A stretch of 64,000 nucleotides of DNA, taken from Eutreptiella sp. 'Long Island Sound 2002'. Taxonomy: Eukaryota; Euglenozoa; Euglenophyceae; Eutreptiales; Eutreptiaceae. The stretch spans positions 1 to 64,000 of the forward strand of contig CAXIWF010000734.1 of NCBI GenBank assembly GCA_964036045.1, read 5' to 3'. Position numbers and translations under genes: made by a program. The notes under the pieces were generated by a model. That model was not told the DNA's origin, did no database searches, and saw only the letters and a program-made list of their open reading frames with translations. Below are positions 48,745 to 61,622 of the stretch, piece by piece. Positions within the stretch are counted from its first letter, which is position 1, and the number at the start of each line of letters is the position of its first letter.

Positions 48745-51180
48745 ATTGATGTCCCCATTGATGTCCCCATTGATGTCCCCATTGATGTCCCCATTGATGT
48801 CCCCATGGATGTCCCCATGGATGTCCCCATTGATGTCCACATGGATGTCCCCATTGATGTCCCCATTGATGTCCCCATCGATGTCCCCATTGATGTCCCC
48901 ATTGATGTCCCCATTGATGTCCCCATTGATGTCCCCATGGATGTCCCCATTGATGTCCCCATTGATGTCCCCATGGATGTCCCCATTGATGTCCCCATGG
49001 ATGTCCCCATGGATGTCCCCATGGATGTCCCCATGGATGTCCCCATGGATGTCCCCATGGAAGTCCCCATTGATGTGTCCATGGATGTCCCCATTGATGT
49101 CCCCATGGATGTCCCCATTGATGTCCCCATTGATGTCCCCATGGATGTCCCCATTGATGTCCCCATTGATGTCCCCATGGATGTCCCCGTTGATGTCCCC
49201 ATTGATGTCCCCATGGATGTCCCCATTGATGTCCCCATTGATGTCCCCATGGATGTCCCCATGGATGTCCCCATTGATGTCCACATGGATGTGCCCATTG
49301 ATGTCCCCATTGATGTCCCCATTGATGTCCCCATTGATGTCCCCATTGATGTCCCCATTGATGTTTCCATTGATGTCCCCATTGATGTCCCCATTGATGT
49401 CCCCATTGATGTCCCCATGGATGTCCCCATGGATGTCCCCATTGATGTCCCCATGGATGTCCCCATTGATGTCCCCATTGATGTCCCCACGCATGTCCCC
49501 ATTGATGTCCCCATGGATGTCCCCATGGATGTCCCCATTGATGTCCCCATTGATGTCCCCATTGATGTCCCCATGGATGTCCCCGTTGATGTCCCCATTG
49601 ATGTCCCCATGGATGTCCCCATGGATGTCCCCATGGATGTCCCCATTGATGTCCCCATGGATGTCCCCATGGATGTCCCCATGGATGTCCCCATGGATGT
49701 CCCCATGGATGTCCCCATGGATGTCCCCACGGATGTCCCCATGGATGTCCCCATGGATGTCCCCATTGATGTCCCCATGGATGTCCCCACGGATGTCCCC
49801 ATGGATGTCCCCATGGATGTCCCCATTGATGTCCCCATGGATGTCCCCATGGATGTCCCCATGGATGTCCCCATGGATGTCCCCATGGATGTCCCCATTG
49901 ATGTCCCCATGGATGTCCCCATGGATGTCCCCATGGAAGTCCCCATTGATGTCCCCATGGATGTCCCCATTGATGTCCCCATTGATTACCCCATGCATGT
50001 CCCCATGGATGTCCCCATGGATGTCCCCATTGATGTCCCCATGGATGTCCCCATGCATGTCCCCATGGATGTCCCCATGCATGTCCCCATGGATGTCCCC
50101 ATGGAAGTCCCCATTGATGTCCACATGGATGTCCCCATTGATGTCCCCATTGATGTCCCCATGGATGTCCCCATGGATGTCCCCATTGATGTCCCCATGG
50201 ATGTCCCCATGGATGTCCCCATGGATGTCCCCATGGATGTCCCCATGGATGTCCCCATGGATGTCCCCATTGATGTCCCCATGGATGTCCCCATGGATGT
50301 CCCCATGGATGTCCCCATTGATGTCCCCATTGATGTCCCCATGGATGTCCCCATGGATGTCCCCATGGAAGCCCCCTTTGATGTGTCCATGGATGTCCCC
50401 ATGGATGTCCCCATGGAAGTCCCCATGGATGTCCCCATGGATGTCCCCATTGATGTCCCCATGGATGTCCCCATTGATGTCCCCATTGATGTCCCCATTG
50501 ATATCCCCATTGATGTCCCCATTGATGTCCCCATTGATATCCCCATTGATGTCCCCATTGATGTCCCCATTGATGTCCCCATTGATGTCCCCATTGATAT
50601 CCCCATTGATGTCCCCATGGATGTCCCCATGGATGTCCCCATGGAAGTCCCCATTGATGTCCCCATTGATGTCCCCATGGAAGTCCCCATGGATGTCCCC
50701 ATTGATGTCCCCATTGATGTCCCCATGGATGTCCCCATTGATGTCCCCATTGATGTCCCCATTGATATCCCCATTGATGTCCCCATTGATGTCCCCATGG
50801 ATGTCCCCATTGATGTCCCCATTGATGTCCCCATTGATGTCCCCATGGATGTCCCCATGGATGTCCCCATTGATGTCCCCATGGATGTCCCCATGGATGT
50901 CCCCATGGATGTCCCCATGGATGTCCCCATGGATGTCCCCATGGATGTCCCCATTGATGTCCCCATGGATGTCCCCATGGACGTCCCCATGGATGTCCCC
51001 ATGGATGTCCCCATGGAAGTCCCCATTGATGTCCCCATGGATGTCCCCATGGATGTCCCCATTGATGTCCCCATTGATGTCCCCATTGATGTCCCCATTG
51101 ATGTCCCCATTGATGTCCCCATGGATGTCCCCATGGATGTCCCCATGGATGTCCCCATTGATGTCCCCATGGATGTCCCC
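48745..51180 (+). repeat. T-type-rich array segment
   Basis: T-type units predominate in parts of this stretch, notably about 48,745-49,600 and 50,461-50,870, where runs of four to six T units occur. GATATC units cluster at 50.50-50.78 kb inside a T-rich context that is itself repetitive. A lone GATTACC unit (about 49,983) and a CCTTTGATG junction (about 50,376) are singletons. No gene is present. Confidence 0.7.
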
Positions 51181-52539
51181 ATGGAAGTCCCCATTGATGT
51201 GTCCATGGATGTCCCCATGGATGTCCCCATGGATGTCCCCATGGATGTCCCCATGGATGTCCCCATGGATGTCCACGTGGATGTCCCCATGGATGTCCCC
51301 ATGGATGTCCCCATGGATGTCCCCATGGATGTCCCCATGGATGTCCCCATGGATGTCCCCATTGATGTCCCCATGGATGTCCCCATTGATGTCCCCATTG
51401 ATGTCCCCATGGAAGTCCCCATGGATGTCCCCATGGATGTCCCCATTGATGTCCCCATTGATGTCCCCATGGATGTCCCCATGGATGTCCCCATGGAAGT
51501 CCCCATGGATGTGTCCATGGATGTCCCCATGGATGTCCCCATGGAAGTCCCCATGGATGTCCCCATGGATGTCCCCATTGATGTCCCCATGGATGTACAC
51601 ATGGATGTCCCCATGGATGTCCCCACGGATGTCCCCATGGATGTCCCCATGGATGTCCCCATTGATGTCCCCATTGATGTCCCCATGGAAGTCCCCATGG
51701 ATGTCCCCATTGATGTCCCCATGGATGTCCCCATGGATGTCCCCATGGATGTCCCCATGGAAGTCCCCATGGATGTCCCCATGGATGTCCCCATTGATGT
51801 CCCCATGGATGTACACATGGATGTCCCAATTGATGTCCCCATGGATGTACACATGGATGTCCCCAAGGATGTCCCCATGGATGTCCCCATGGATGTCCCC
51901 ATTGATGTCCCCATTGATGTCCCCATGGAAGTCCCCATGGATGTCCCCATGGATGTCCCCATGGATGTCCCCATGGATGTCCCCATTGATGTCCCCATTG
52001 ATGTCCCCATTGATATCCCCATTGATGTCCCCATGGATGTCCCCATGGATGTCCCCATTGATGTCCCCATGGATGTCCCCATTGATGTCCCCATTGATGT
52101 CCCCATTGATGTCCCCATTGATGTCCCCATGGATGTCCCCATGGATGTCCCCATGGATGTCCCCATGGATGTCCCCATTGATGTCCCCATTGATGTCCCC
52201 ATGGATGTCCCCATGGATGTCCCCTTGGATGTCCCCATGGATGTCCCCATTGATGTCCCCATTGATGTCCCCATGGATGTCTCCATTGATGTCCCCACGG
52301 ATGTCCCCATGGATGTCCCCATGGATGTCCCCATGGATGTCCCCATGGATGTCCCCATGGATGTCCCCATGGATGTCCCCATGGATGTCCCCATTGATGT
52401 CCCCATTGATGTCCCCATGGATGTCCCCATTGATGTCCCCATGGATGTCCCCATGGATGTCCCCATTGATGTCCCCATGGATGTCCCCATGGATGTCCCC
52501 ATGGATGTCCCCATTGATGTCCCCATGGATGTCCCCATG
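51181..52539 (+). repeat. array segment with GAAG, GTGTCC and GTACAC markers
   Basis: This segment is related to the 26.8-45.9-kb domain by its marker set: GTGTCC at 51,199 and 51,511, and GTACAC at 51,595, 51,811 and 51,847. The GAAG +33 and GTACAC +84 spacing after the GTGTCC at 51,511 equals that of the 1.2-kb repeat, so its head module is present here once more. Positions after 52.0 kb turn plain. Confidence 0.65.
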
Positions 52540-53278
52540 GATGTCCCCATGGATGTCCCCATTGATGTCCCCATTGATGTCCCCATGGATGTCCCCATGG
52601 ATGTCCCCATGGATGTTCCCATGGATGTCCCCATGGATGTCCCCATGGATGTCCCCATGGATGTCCCCATTGATGTCCCCATGGATGTCCCCATGGATGT
52701 CCCCATGGATGTCCCCATGGGTGTCCCCATGGATGTCCCCATTGATGTCCCCATGGATGTCCCCATGGATGTCCCCATGGATGTCCCCATGGATGTCCCC
52801 ATGGATGTCCCCATTGATGTCCCCATGGATGTCCCCATTGATGTCCCCATTGATGTCCCCATGGATGTCCCCATGGATGTCCCCATTGATGTCCCCATGG
52901 ATGTCCCCATGGATGTCCCCATGGATGTCCCCATTGATATCCCCATGGATGTCCCCATTGATGTCCCCATGGATGTCCCCATGGATGTCCCCATGGATGT
53001 CCCCATGGATGTCCCCATGGATGTCCCCATGGATGTCCCCATTGATGTCCCCATGGATGTCCCCATGGATGTCCCCATGGATGTTCCCATGGATGTCCCC
53101 ATGGATGTCCCCATGGATGTCCCCATGGATGTCCCCATTGATGTCCCCATGGATGTCCCCATGGATGTCCCCATGGATGTCCCCATGGGTGTCCCCATGG
53201 ATGTCCCCATTGATGTCCCCATGGATGTCCCCATGGATGTCCCCATGGATGTCCCCATGGATGTCCCCATGGATGTCC
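52540..53278 (+). repeat. 468-bp spaced duplicate with GATGTTCC and CATGGGTG
   Basis: GATGTTCC (52,612; 53,080) and CATGGGTG (52,720; 53,188) recur 468 bp (39 units) apart. The G/T order matches from about 52,621 to 52,800. A one-unit slip then ends the match. Confidence 0.75.
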
Positions 53279-54039
53279 CCATGGATGTCCCCATTGATGT
53301 CCCCATGGATGTCCCCATGGATGTCCCCATGGGTGTCCCCATGGATGTCCCCATTGATGTCCCCATTGATGTCCCCATGGATGTCCCCATGGATGTCCCC
53401 ATTGATGTCCCCATGGATGTCCCCATGGATGTCCCCATGGATGTCCCCATGGATGTCCCCATGGATGTCCCCATGGATGTCCCCATGGATGTCCCCATGG
53501 ATGTCCCCATGGATCTCCCCATGGATCTCCCCATGGATGTCCCCATGGATGTCCCCATGGATGTCCTCATGGATGTCCCCATTGATGTCCCCATGGATGT
53601 CCCCATGGATGTCCCCATGGATGTCCCCATGGATGTCCCCATGGATGTCCCTATGGATGTCCCCATGGATGTCCCCATTGATGTCCCCATGGATGTCCCC
53701 ATGGATGTCCCCATGGATGTCCCCATGGATGTCCCCATGGATGTCCCCATGGATGTTCCCATTGATGTCCCCATGGATGTCCCCATGGATGTCCCCATGG
53801 ATGTCCCCATGGATGTCCCCATTGATGTCCCCATGGATGTCCCCATGGATGTCCCCATGGATGTCCCCATGGATGTCCCCATGGATGTCCCCATTGATGT
53901 CCCCATGGATGTCCCCATGGATGTCCCCATGGATGTCCCCATGGATGTCCCCATGGATGTCCCCATGGAAGTCCCCATGGATGTCCCCATGGATGTCCCC
54001 ATGGATGTCCCCATGGATGTCCCCATTGATGTCCCCATG

Positions 54040-54900
54040 GATGTCCCCATGGATGTCCGCATGGATGTCCCCATTGATGTCCCCATGGATGTCCCCATGG
54101 ATGTCCCCATGGATGTCCCCATGGATGTCCCCATTGATGTCCCCATGGATGTCCCCATGGATGTCCCCATGGATGTCCCCATGGATGTCCCCATGGATGT
54201 CCCCATTGATGTCCCCATTGATGTCCCCATGGATGTCCCCATGGATGTCCCCATGGATGTCCCCATGGATGTCCCCATGGATGTCCCCATGGATGTCCCC
54301 ATGGATGTCCCCATGCATGTCCCCATGGATGTCCCCATGGATGTCCCCATGGATGTTCCCATTGATGTCCCCATGGATGTCCCCATGGATGTCCCCATGG
54401 ATGTCCCCATGGATGTCCCCATGGATGTCCCCATTGATGTCCCCATGGATGTCCCCATGGATGTCCCCATGGATGTCCGCATGGATGTCCCCATTGATGT
54501 CCCCATGGATGTCCCCATGGATGTCCCCATGGATGTCCCCATGGATGTCCCCATTGATGTCCCCATGGATGTCCCCATGGATGTCCCCATGGATGTCCCC
54601 ATGGATGTCCCCATGGATGTCCCCATTGATGTCCCCATTGATGTCCCCATTGATGTCCCCATGGATGTCCCCTTGGATGTCCCCATGGATGTCCCCATGG
54701 ATGTCCCCATGGATGTCCCCATGGATGTCCCCATGGATGTCCCCATGGATGTCCCCATGGATGTCCCCATGGATGTTCCCATTGATGTCCCCATGGATGT
54801 CCCCATGGATGTCCCCATGGATGTCCCCATGGATGTCCCCATGGATGTCCCCATGGATGTCCCCATGGATGTCCCCATGGATGTCCCCATGGATGTCCCC
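54040..54900 (+). repeat. 420-bp higher-order repeat marked by GTCCGC
   Basis: GTCCGC units at 54,055 and 54,475 (35 units apart) are followed by 120 identical bases, then near-identical sequence up to a GATGTTCC unit before a T-type unit. The first copy has CATGCATG (about 54,315) and the second CCTTGG (about 54,672) as private variants. Confidence 0.7.
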
Positions 54901-55167
54901 ATGGATGTCCCCATGGATGTTCCCATTGATGTCCCCATGGATGTCCCCATGGATGTCCCCATGGATGTCCCCATGGATGTCCCCATGGATGTCCCCATGG
55001 ATGTCCCCATTGATGTCCCCATGGATGTCCCCATGGATGTCCCCATGGATGTCCCCATGGATGTCCCCATGGATGTCCCCATGGATGTCCCCATGGATGT
55101 CCCCATGGATGTCCCCATGGATGTCCCCATGGATGTCCCCATGGATGTCCCCATGGATGTTCCCATT

Positions 55168-55431
55168 GATGTCCCCATGGATGTCCCCATGGATGTCCCC
55201 ATGGATGTCCCCATGGATGTCCCCATGGATGTCCCCATGGATGTCCCCATGGATGTCCCCATGGATGTCCCCATGGATGTCCCCATGGATGTCCCCATGG
55301 ATGTCCCCATGGATGTCCCCATGGATGTCCCCATGGATGTCCCCATGGATGTCCCCATGGATGTCCCCATGGATGTCCCCATGGATGTCCCCATGGATGT
55401 CCCCATGGATGTCCCCATGGATGTTCCCATG
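55168..55431 (+). repeat. 22 consecutive G-type units
   Basis: This is an uninterrupted run of units ending in G inside the G-rich 53.4-55.8-kb stretch. Only a GATGTTCC unit near its end breaks identity. Such runs are the most homogeneous parts of the window, and on the minus strand they give the most regular spacing of GGGG runs. Confidence 0.8.
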
Positions 55432-56415
55432 GATGTCCCCATTGATGTCCCCATGGATGTTCCCATTGATGTCCCCATGGATGTCCCCATGGATGTCCCC
55501 ATTGATGTCCCCATGGATGTCCCCATGGATGTCCCCATGGATGTCCCCATGGATGTCCCCATGGATGTCCCCATGGATGTCCCCATGGATGTCCCCATGG
55601 ATGTCCCCATGGATGTCCCCATGGATGTCCCCATGGATGTCCCCATGGATGTCCCCATGGATGTCCCCATGGATGTCCCCATTGATGTCCCCATGGATGT
55701 TCCCATGGATGTCCCCATGGATGTCCCCATGGATGTCCCCATGGATGTCCCCATGGATGTCCCCATTGATGTCCCCATGGATGTCCCCATGGATGTCCCC
55801 ATGGATGTCCCCATGGATGTCCCCATTGATGTCCCCATGGATGTCCCCATTGATGTCCCCATTGATGTCCCCATGGATGTCCCCATGGATGTCCCCATGG
55901 ATGTCCCCATTGATGTCCCCATGGATGTCCCCATTGATGTCCCCATGGATGTCCCCATGGATGTCCCCATGGATGTCCCCATGGATGTTCCCATTGATGT
56001 CCCCATTGATGTCCCCATGGATGTCCCCATGGATGTTCCCATGGATGTCCCCATTGATGTCCCCATGGATGCCCCCATGGATGTCCCCATGGATGTCCCC
56101 ATGGATGTCCCCATGGATGTCCCCATGGATGTCCCCATGCATGTCCCCATGCATGTCCCCTTGGATGTCCCCATGGATGTCCCCATTGATGTCCCCATGG
56201 ATGTCCCCATGGATGTCCCCATGGATGTCCCCATGGATGTCCCCATGGATGTCCCCATGGATGTCCCCATGGATGTTCCCGTTGATGTCCCCATGGATGT
56301 CCCCATGGATGTCCCCTTGGATGTCCCCATTGATGTCCCCATGGATGTCCCCATTGATGTCCCCATGGATGTCCCCATGGATGTCCCCATGGATGTCCCC
56401 ATGGATGTCCCCATG

Positions 56416-57951
56416 CATGTCCCCATGCATGTCCCCATGGATGCCCCCATTGATGTCCCCATGGATGTCCCCATGGATGTCCCCATGGATGTCCCCATGG
56501 ATGTCCCCATGCATGTCCCCATGGATGTCCCCTTGGATGTCCCCATGGATGTCCCCATTGATGTCCCCATGGATGTCCCCATGGATGTCCCCATGGATGT
56601 CCCCATGGATGTCCCCATGGATGTCCCCATGGATGTCCCCATGGATGTTCCCATTGATGTCCCCATGGATGTCCCCATGGATGTCCCCTTGGATGTCCCC
56701 ATTGATGTCCCCATGGATGTCCCCATTGATGTTCCCATGGATGTCCCCATGGATGTCCCCATGGATGTCCCCATGGATGTCCCCATGGATGTCCCCATGG
56801 ATGTCCCCATGGATGTCCCCATGGATGTCCCCATGGATGTCCCCATGGATGTCCCCATGGATGTCCCCTTGGATGTCCCCATTGATGTCCCCATGGATGT
56901 CCCCATTGATGTCCCCATGGATGTCCCCATGGATGTCCCCATGGATGTCCCCATGGATGTCCCCATGGATGTCCCCATTGATGTCCCCATGGATGTTCCC
57001 ATTGATGTCCCCACGGATGTCCCCATGGATGTCCCCATTGATGTCCCCATGGATGTCCCCATGGATGTCCCCATGGATGTCCCCATGGATGTCCCCATTG
57101 ATGTCCCCATGGATGTCCCCATTGATGTCCCCATGGATGTCCCCATGGATGTCCCCATGGATGTCCCCATGGATGTCCCCATGGATGTCCCCATGGATGT
57201 CCCCATGGATGTTGCCATTGATGTCCCCATTGATGTCCCCATGGATGTCCCCATGGATGTCCCCATTGATGTCCCCATTGATGTCCCCATTGATGTCCCC
57301 ATGGATGTCCCCATGGATGTCCCCATTGATGTCCCCATTGATGTCCCCATGGATGTTCCCATTGATGTCCCCATTGATGTCCCCATGGATGTCCCCATTG
57401 ATGTCCCCATGGATGTCCCCATGGATGTCCCCATGGATGTCCGCATGGATGTCCCCATGGATGTCCCCATGGATGTCCCCATGGATGTCCCCATGGATGT
57501 CCCCATGGATGTCGCCATTGATGTCCCCATGGATGTCCCCATGGATGTCCCCATGGATGTCCCCATGGATGTCCCCATGGATGTCCCGATGGATGTCCCC
57601 ATGGATGTCCCCATGGATGTCCCCATTGATGTCCCCGTTGATGTCCCCATGGATGTCCCCATGGATGTCCCCATGGATGTCCCCATGGATGTCCCCATGG
57701 ATGTCCCCATGGATGTTTCCATTGATGTCCCCATGGATGTCCCCATGGATGTCCCCATGGATGTCCCCATGGATATCCCCATTGATGTCCCCATGGATGT
57801 CCCCATGGATGTCCCCATGGATGTCCCCATGGATGTCCCCATGGATGTCCCCATGGATGTCCCCATGGATGTCCCCATTGATGTCCCCATGGATGTCCCC
57901 ATGGATGTCCCCATGGATGTCCCCATGGATGTCCCCATGGATGTCCCCATG
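56416..57951 (+). repeat. about 1.5-kb higher-order repeat, copy 1
   Basis: The copy begins with two CATGCATG units and GATGCCCCC (56,440). Then come CCTTGG (56,687; 56,867), CACGG (57,013), GTTGCC (57,211), GTCCGC (57,439), GTCCCG (57,583) and CCCGTTG (57,637). All but the first recur 1,524 bp on. A shorter earlier relative of the head starts at 56,140 (276 bp before). Confidence 0.85.
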
Positions 57952-59480
57952 CATGTCCCCATGCATGTCCCCATGGATGCCCCCATTGATGTCCCCATGG
58001 ATGTCCCCATGGATGTCCCCATGGATGTCCCCATGGATGTCCCCATGGATGTCCCCATGGATGTCCCCATGGATGTCCCCATTGATGTCCCCATGGATGT
58101 CCCCATGGATGTCCCCATGGATGTCCCCATGGATGTCCCCATGGATGTCCCCATGGATGTCCCCATGGATGTTCCCATTGATGTCCCCATGGATGTCCCC
58201 ATGGATGTCCCCTTGGATGTCCCCATTGATGTCCCCATGGATGTCCCCATTGATGTCCCCATGGATGTCCCCATGGATGTCCCCATGGATGTCCGCATGG
58301 ATGTCCCCATTGATGTCCCCATGGATGTCCCCACGGATGTCCCCATGGATGTCCCCATGGATGTCCCCATGGATGTCCCCATGGATGTCCCCTTGGATGT
58401 CCCCATGGATGTCCCCATGGATGTCCCCATTGATGTCCCCATGGATGTCCCCATGGATGTCCCCATGGATGTCCCCATGGATGTCCCCATGGATGTCCCC
58501 ATGGATGTCCCCATGGATGTTCCCATTGATGTCCCCACGGATGTCCCCATGGATGTCCCCATTGATGTCCCCATGGATGTCCCCATGGATGTCCCCATGG
58601 ATGTCCCCATGGATGTCCCCATTGATGTCCCCATGGATGTCCCCATTGATGTCCCCATGGATGTCCCCATGGATGTCCCCATGGATGTCCCCATGGATGT
58701 CCCCATGGATGTCCCCATGGATGTCCCCATGGATGTTGCCATTGATGTCCCCATTGATGTCCCCATGGATGTCCCCATGGATGTCCCCATTGATGTCCCC
58801 ATTGATGTCCCCATTGATGTCCCCATGGATGTCCCCATGGATGTCCCCATTGATGTCCCCATTGATGTCCCCATGGATGTTCCCATTGATGTCCCCATTG
58901 ATGTCCCCATGGATGTCCCCATTGATGTCCCCATGGATGTCCCCATGGATGTCCCCATGGATGTCCGCATGGATGTCCCCATTGATGTCCCCATGGATGT
59001 CCCCATGGATGTCCCCATGGATGTCCCCATGGATGTCCCCATGGATGTCCCCATGGATGTTTCCATGGATGTCCCCATGGATGTCCCCATGGATGTCCCC
59101 ATGGATGTCCCGATGGATGTCCCCATGGATGTCCCCATGGATGTCCCCATTGATGTCCCCGTTGATGTCCCCATGGATGTCCCCATGGATGTCCCCATGG
59201 ATGTCCCCATGGATGTCCCCATGGATGTCCCCATGGATGTCCCCATTGATGTCTTCATGGATGTCCCCATGGATGTCCCCATGGATGTCCCCATGGATGT
59301 CCCCATGGATGTCCCCATGGATGTCCCCATGGATGTCCCCATGGATGTCCCCATGGATGTCCCCATGGATATCCCCATTGATGTCCCCATGGATGTCCCC
59401 ATGGATGTCCCCATGGATGTCCCCATTGATGTCCCCATGGATGTCCCCATGGATGTCCCCATGGATGTCCCCATTGATGC
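57952..59480 (+). repeat. about 1.5-kb higher-order repeat, copy 2
   Basis: Markers are GATGCCCCC (57,976), CCTTGG (58,211), CACGG (58,537), GTTGCC (58,735), GTCCGC (58,963), GTCCCG (59,107) and CCCGTTG (59,161), each exactly 1,524 bp (127 units) after its partner. The head offset is 1,536. Beyond 59,160 the offset grows to 1,596 at a GATATC unit (57,772; 59,368), so six units were gained. A partial third copy around 59.6-59.8 kb repeats the part before GTCCGC (59,743). Confidence 0.85.
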
Positions 59481-61611
59481 CCCCATGGATGTCCCCATGG
59501 ATGTCCCCATGGATGTCCCCATGGATGTCCCCATGGATGTCCCCATTGATGTCCCCATGGATGTCCCCATTGATGTCCCCATTGATGTCCCCATGGATGT
59601 CCCCATGGATATCCCCATTGATGTCCCCATTGATGTCCCCATGGATGTCCCCATGGATGTTCCCATTGATGTCCCCATTGATGTCCCCATGGATGTCCCC
59701 ATTGATGTCCCCATGGATGTCCCCATGGATGTCCCCATGGATGTCCGCATGGATGTCCCCATTGATGTCCCCATGGATGTCCCCATGGATGTCCCCATGG
59801 ATGTCCCCATGGATGTCCCCATTGATGTCCCCATGGATGTCCCCATGGATGTCCCCATGGATGTCCCCATGGATGTCCCCATGGATGTCCCCATGGATGT
59901 CCCCATGGATGTCCCCATTGATGTCCCCATGGATGTCCCCATGGATGTCCCCATTGATGTCCCCATGGATGTCCCCATGGATGTCCCCATGGATGTCCCC
60001 ATGGATGTCCCCATGGATGTCCCCATGGATGTCCCGATGGATGTCCCCATGGAAGTCCCCATGGATGTCCCCATGGATGTCCCCATGGATGTCCCCATTG
60101 ATGTCCCCATGGATGTCCCCATGGATGTCCCCATGGATGTCCCCATGGATGTCCCCACGGATGTCCCCATGGATGTCCCCATGGATGTCCCCATGGATGT
60201 CCCCACGGATGTCCCCATGGATGTCCCCATGGATGGCCCCATGGATGTCCCCATTGATGTCCCCATGGATGTCCCCATGGATGTCCCCATTGATGCCCCC
60301 ATGGATGTCCCCATTGATGTCCCCATTGATGTCCCCATGGATGTCCCCATTGATGTCCCCATGGATGTCCCCATGGATGTCCCCATTGCTGTCCCCATGG
60401 ATGTCCCCATGGATGGCCCCATGGATGTCCGCATGGATGTCCCCACGGATGTCCCCATGGATGTCCCCATGGATGTCCCCATGGATGTCCCCATTGATGT
60501 CCCCATGGATGTCCCCATGGATGTCCCCATGGATGTCCGCATGGATGTCCCCATTGATGTCCCCATGGATGTCCCCATGGATGTCCCCATGGATGTCCCC
60601 ATGGATGTCCCCATGGATGTCCCCATGGATGTCCCCATTGTTGTCCCCATGGATGGCCCCATGGATGTCCCCATGGATGTCCCCATGGATGTCCCCATGG
60701 ATGTCCCCATTGATGTCCCCATGGATGTCCCCATTGATGTCCACATGGATGTCCCCATGGATGCCCCCATTGATGTCCCCATGGATGTCCCCATTGATGT
60801 CCCCATGGATGTCCCCATGGATGTCCCCATTGATGTCCCCATTGATGTCCCCATGGATGTCCCCATGGATGTCCCCATTGATGTCCCCATTGATGTCCCC
60901 ATTGATGTCCCCATGGATGTCCCCATGGATATCCCCATTGATGTCCCCATGGATGTCCCCATGGATGTCCCCATTGATGTCCCCATGGATGTCCCCATGG
61001 ATGTCCCCATGGATGTCCCCATTGATGTCCCCATGGATGTCCCCATTGATGTCCCCATTGTTGTCCCCATGGATGTCCCCATTGATGTCCCCATTGATGT
61101 CCCCATGGATGTCCCCATGGATGTCCCCATTGATGTCCCCATAGATGTCCCCATTGATGTCCCCATTGATGTCTCCATGGATGTCCCCATGGATGGCCCC
61201 ATGGATGTCCCCATGGATGTCCCCATGGATGTCCCCATGGATGTCCCCATTGATGTCCCCATGGATGTCCCCATGGATGGCCCCATAGATGTCCCCATTG
61301 ATGTCCCCATTGATGTCCCCATTGATGTCTCCATGGATGTCCCCATGGATGTCCCCATGGAAGTCCCCATTGATGTCCCCATGGATGCCCCCATTGATGT
61401 CCCCATTGATGTCCCCATTGATGTCCCCATGGATGCCCCCATTGATGTCCCCATGGATGTCCCCATGGATGTCCCCATGGATGTCCCCATTGATGTCCCC
61501 ATGGATGTCCCCATGGATGTCCCCATTGATGTCCCCATGGATGTCCCCATGGATGTCCCCATGGATGTCCCCATGGATGTCCCCATTGATGTCCCCATTG
61601 ATGTCTCCATT

Positions 61612-61622
61612 GATGTCCCATG
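61612..61622 (+). repeat. 11-bp unit with CCC instead of CCCC
   Basis: GATGTCCCATG is the only register break after 18,291. It lacks one C of the run, so a consensus error is possible. From 61,623 the register holds to the end. Confidence 0.8.

Larger units (their letters stand above)
18292..61611 (+). repeat. 43.3-kb segment of exactly 3,610 units without net indel
   Basis: The phase of the unit does not change from 18,292 to 61,611, so 43,320 bp equals 3,610 whole units. Point changes are common throughout, and so are gains and losses of whole units, seen as differing offsets between duplicated blocks. One-base gains or losses are absent or perfectly compensated. The segment therefore evolves by whole-unit exchange and substitution. 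It contains most of the higher-order repeats listed separately, and no gene. Confidence 0.9.

Noticed and set aside
10399-60744. Giant minus-strand open frame of HGDI repeats, and similar MGTS and WGHP frames
   Set aside because: All minus-strand frames of the 12-mer lack stops, so length carries no information. No domain, start context or synonymous bias is visible.
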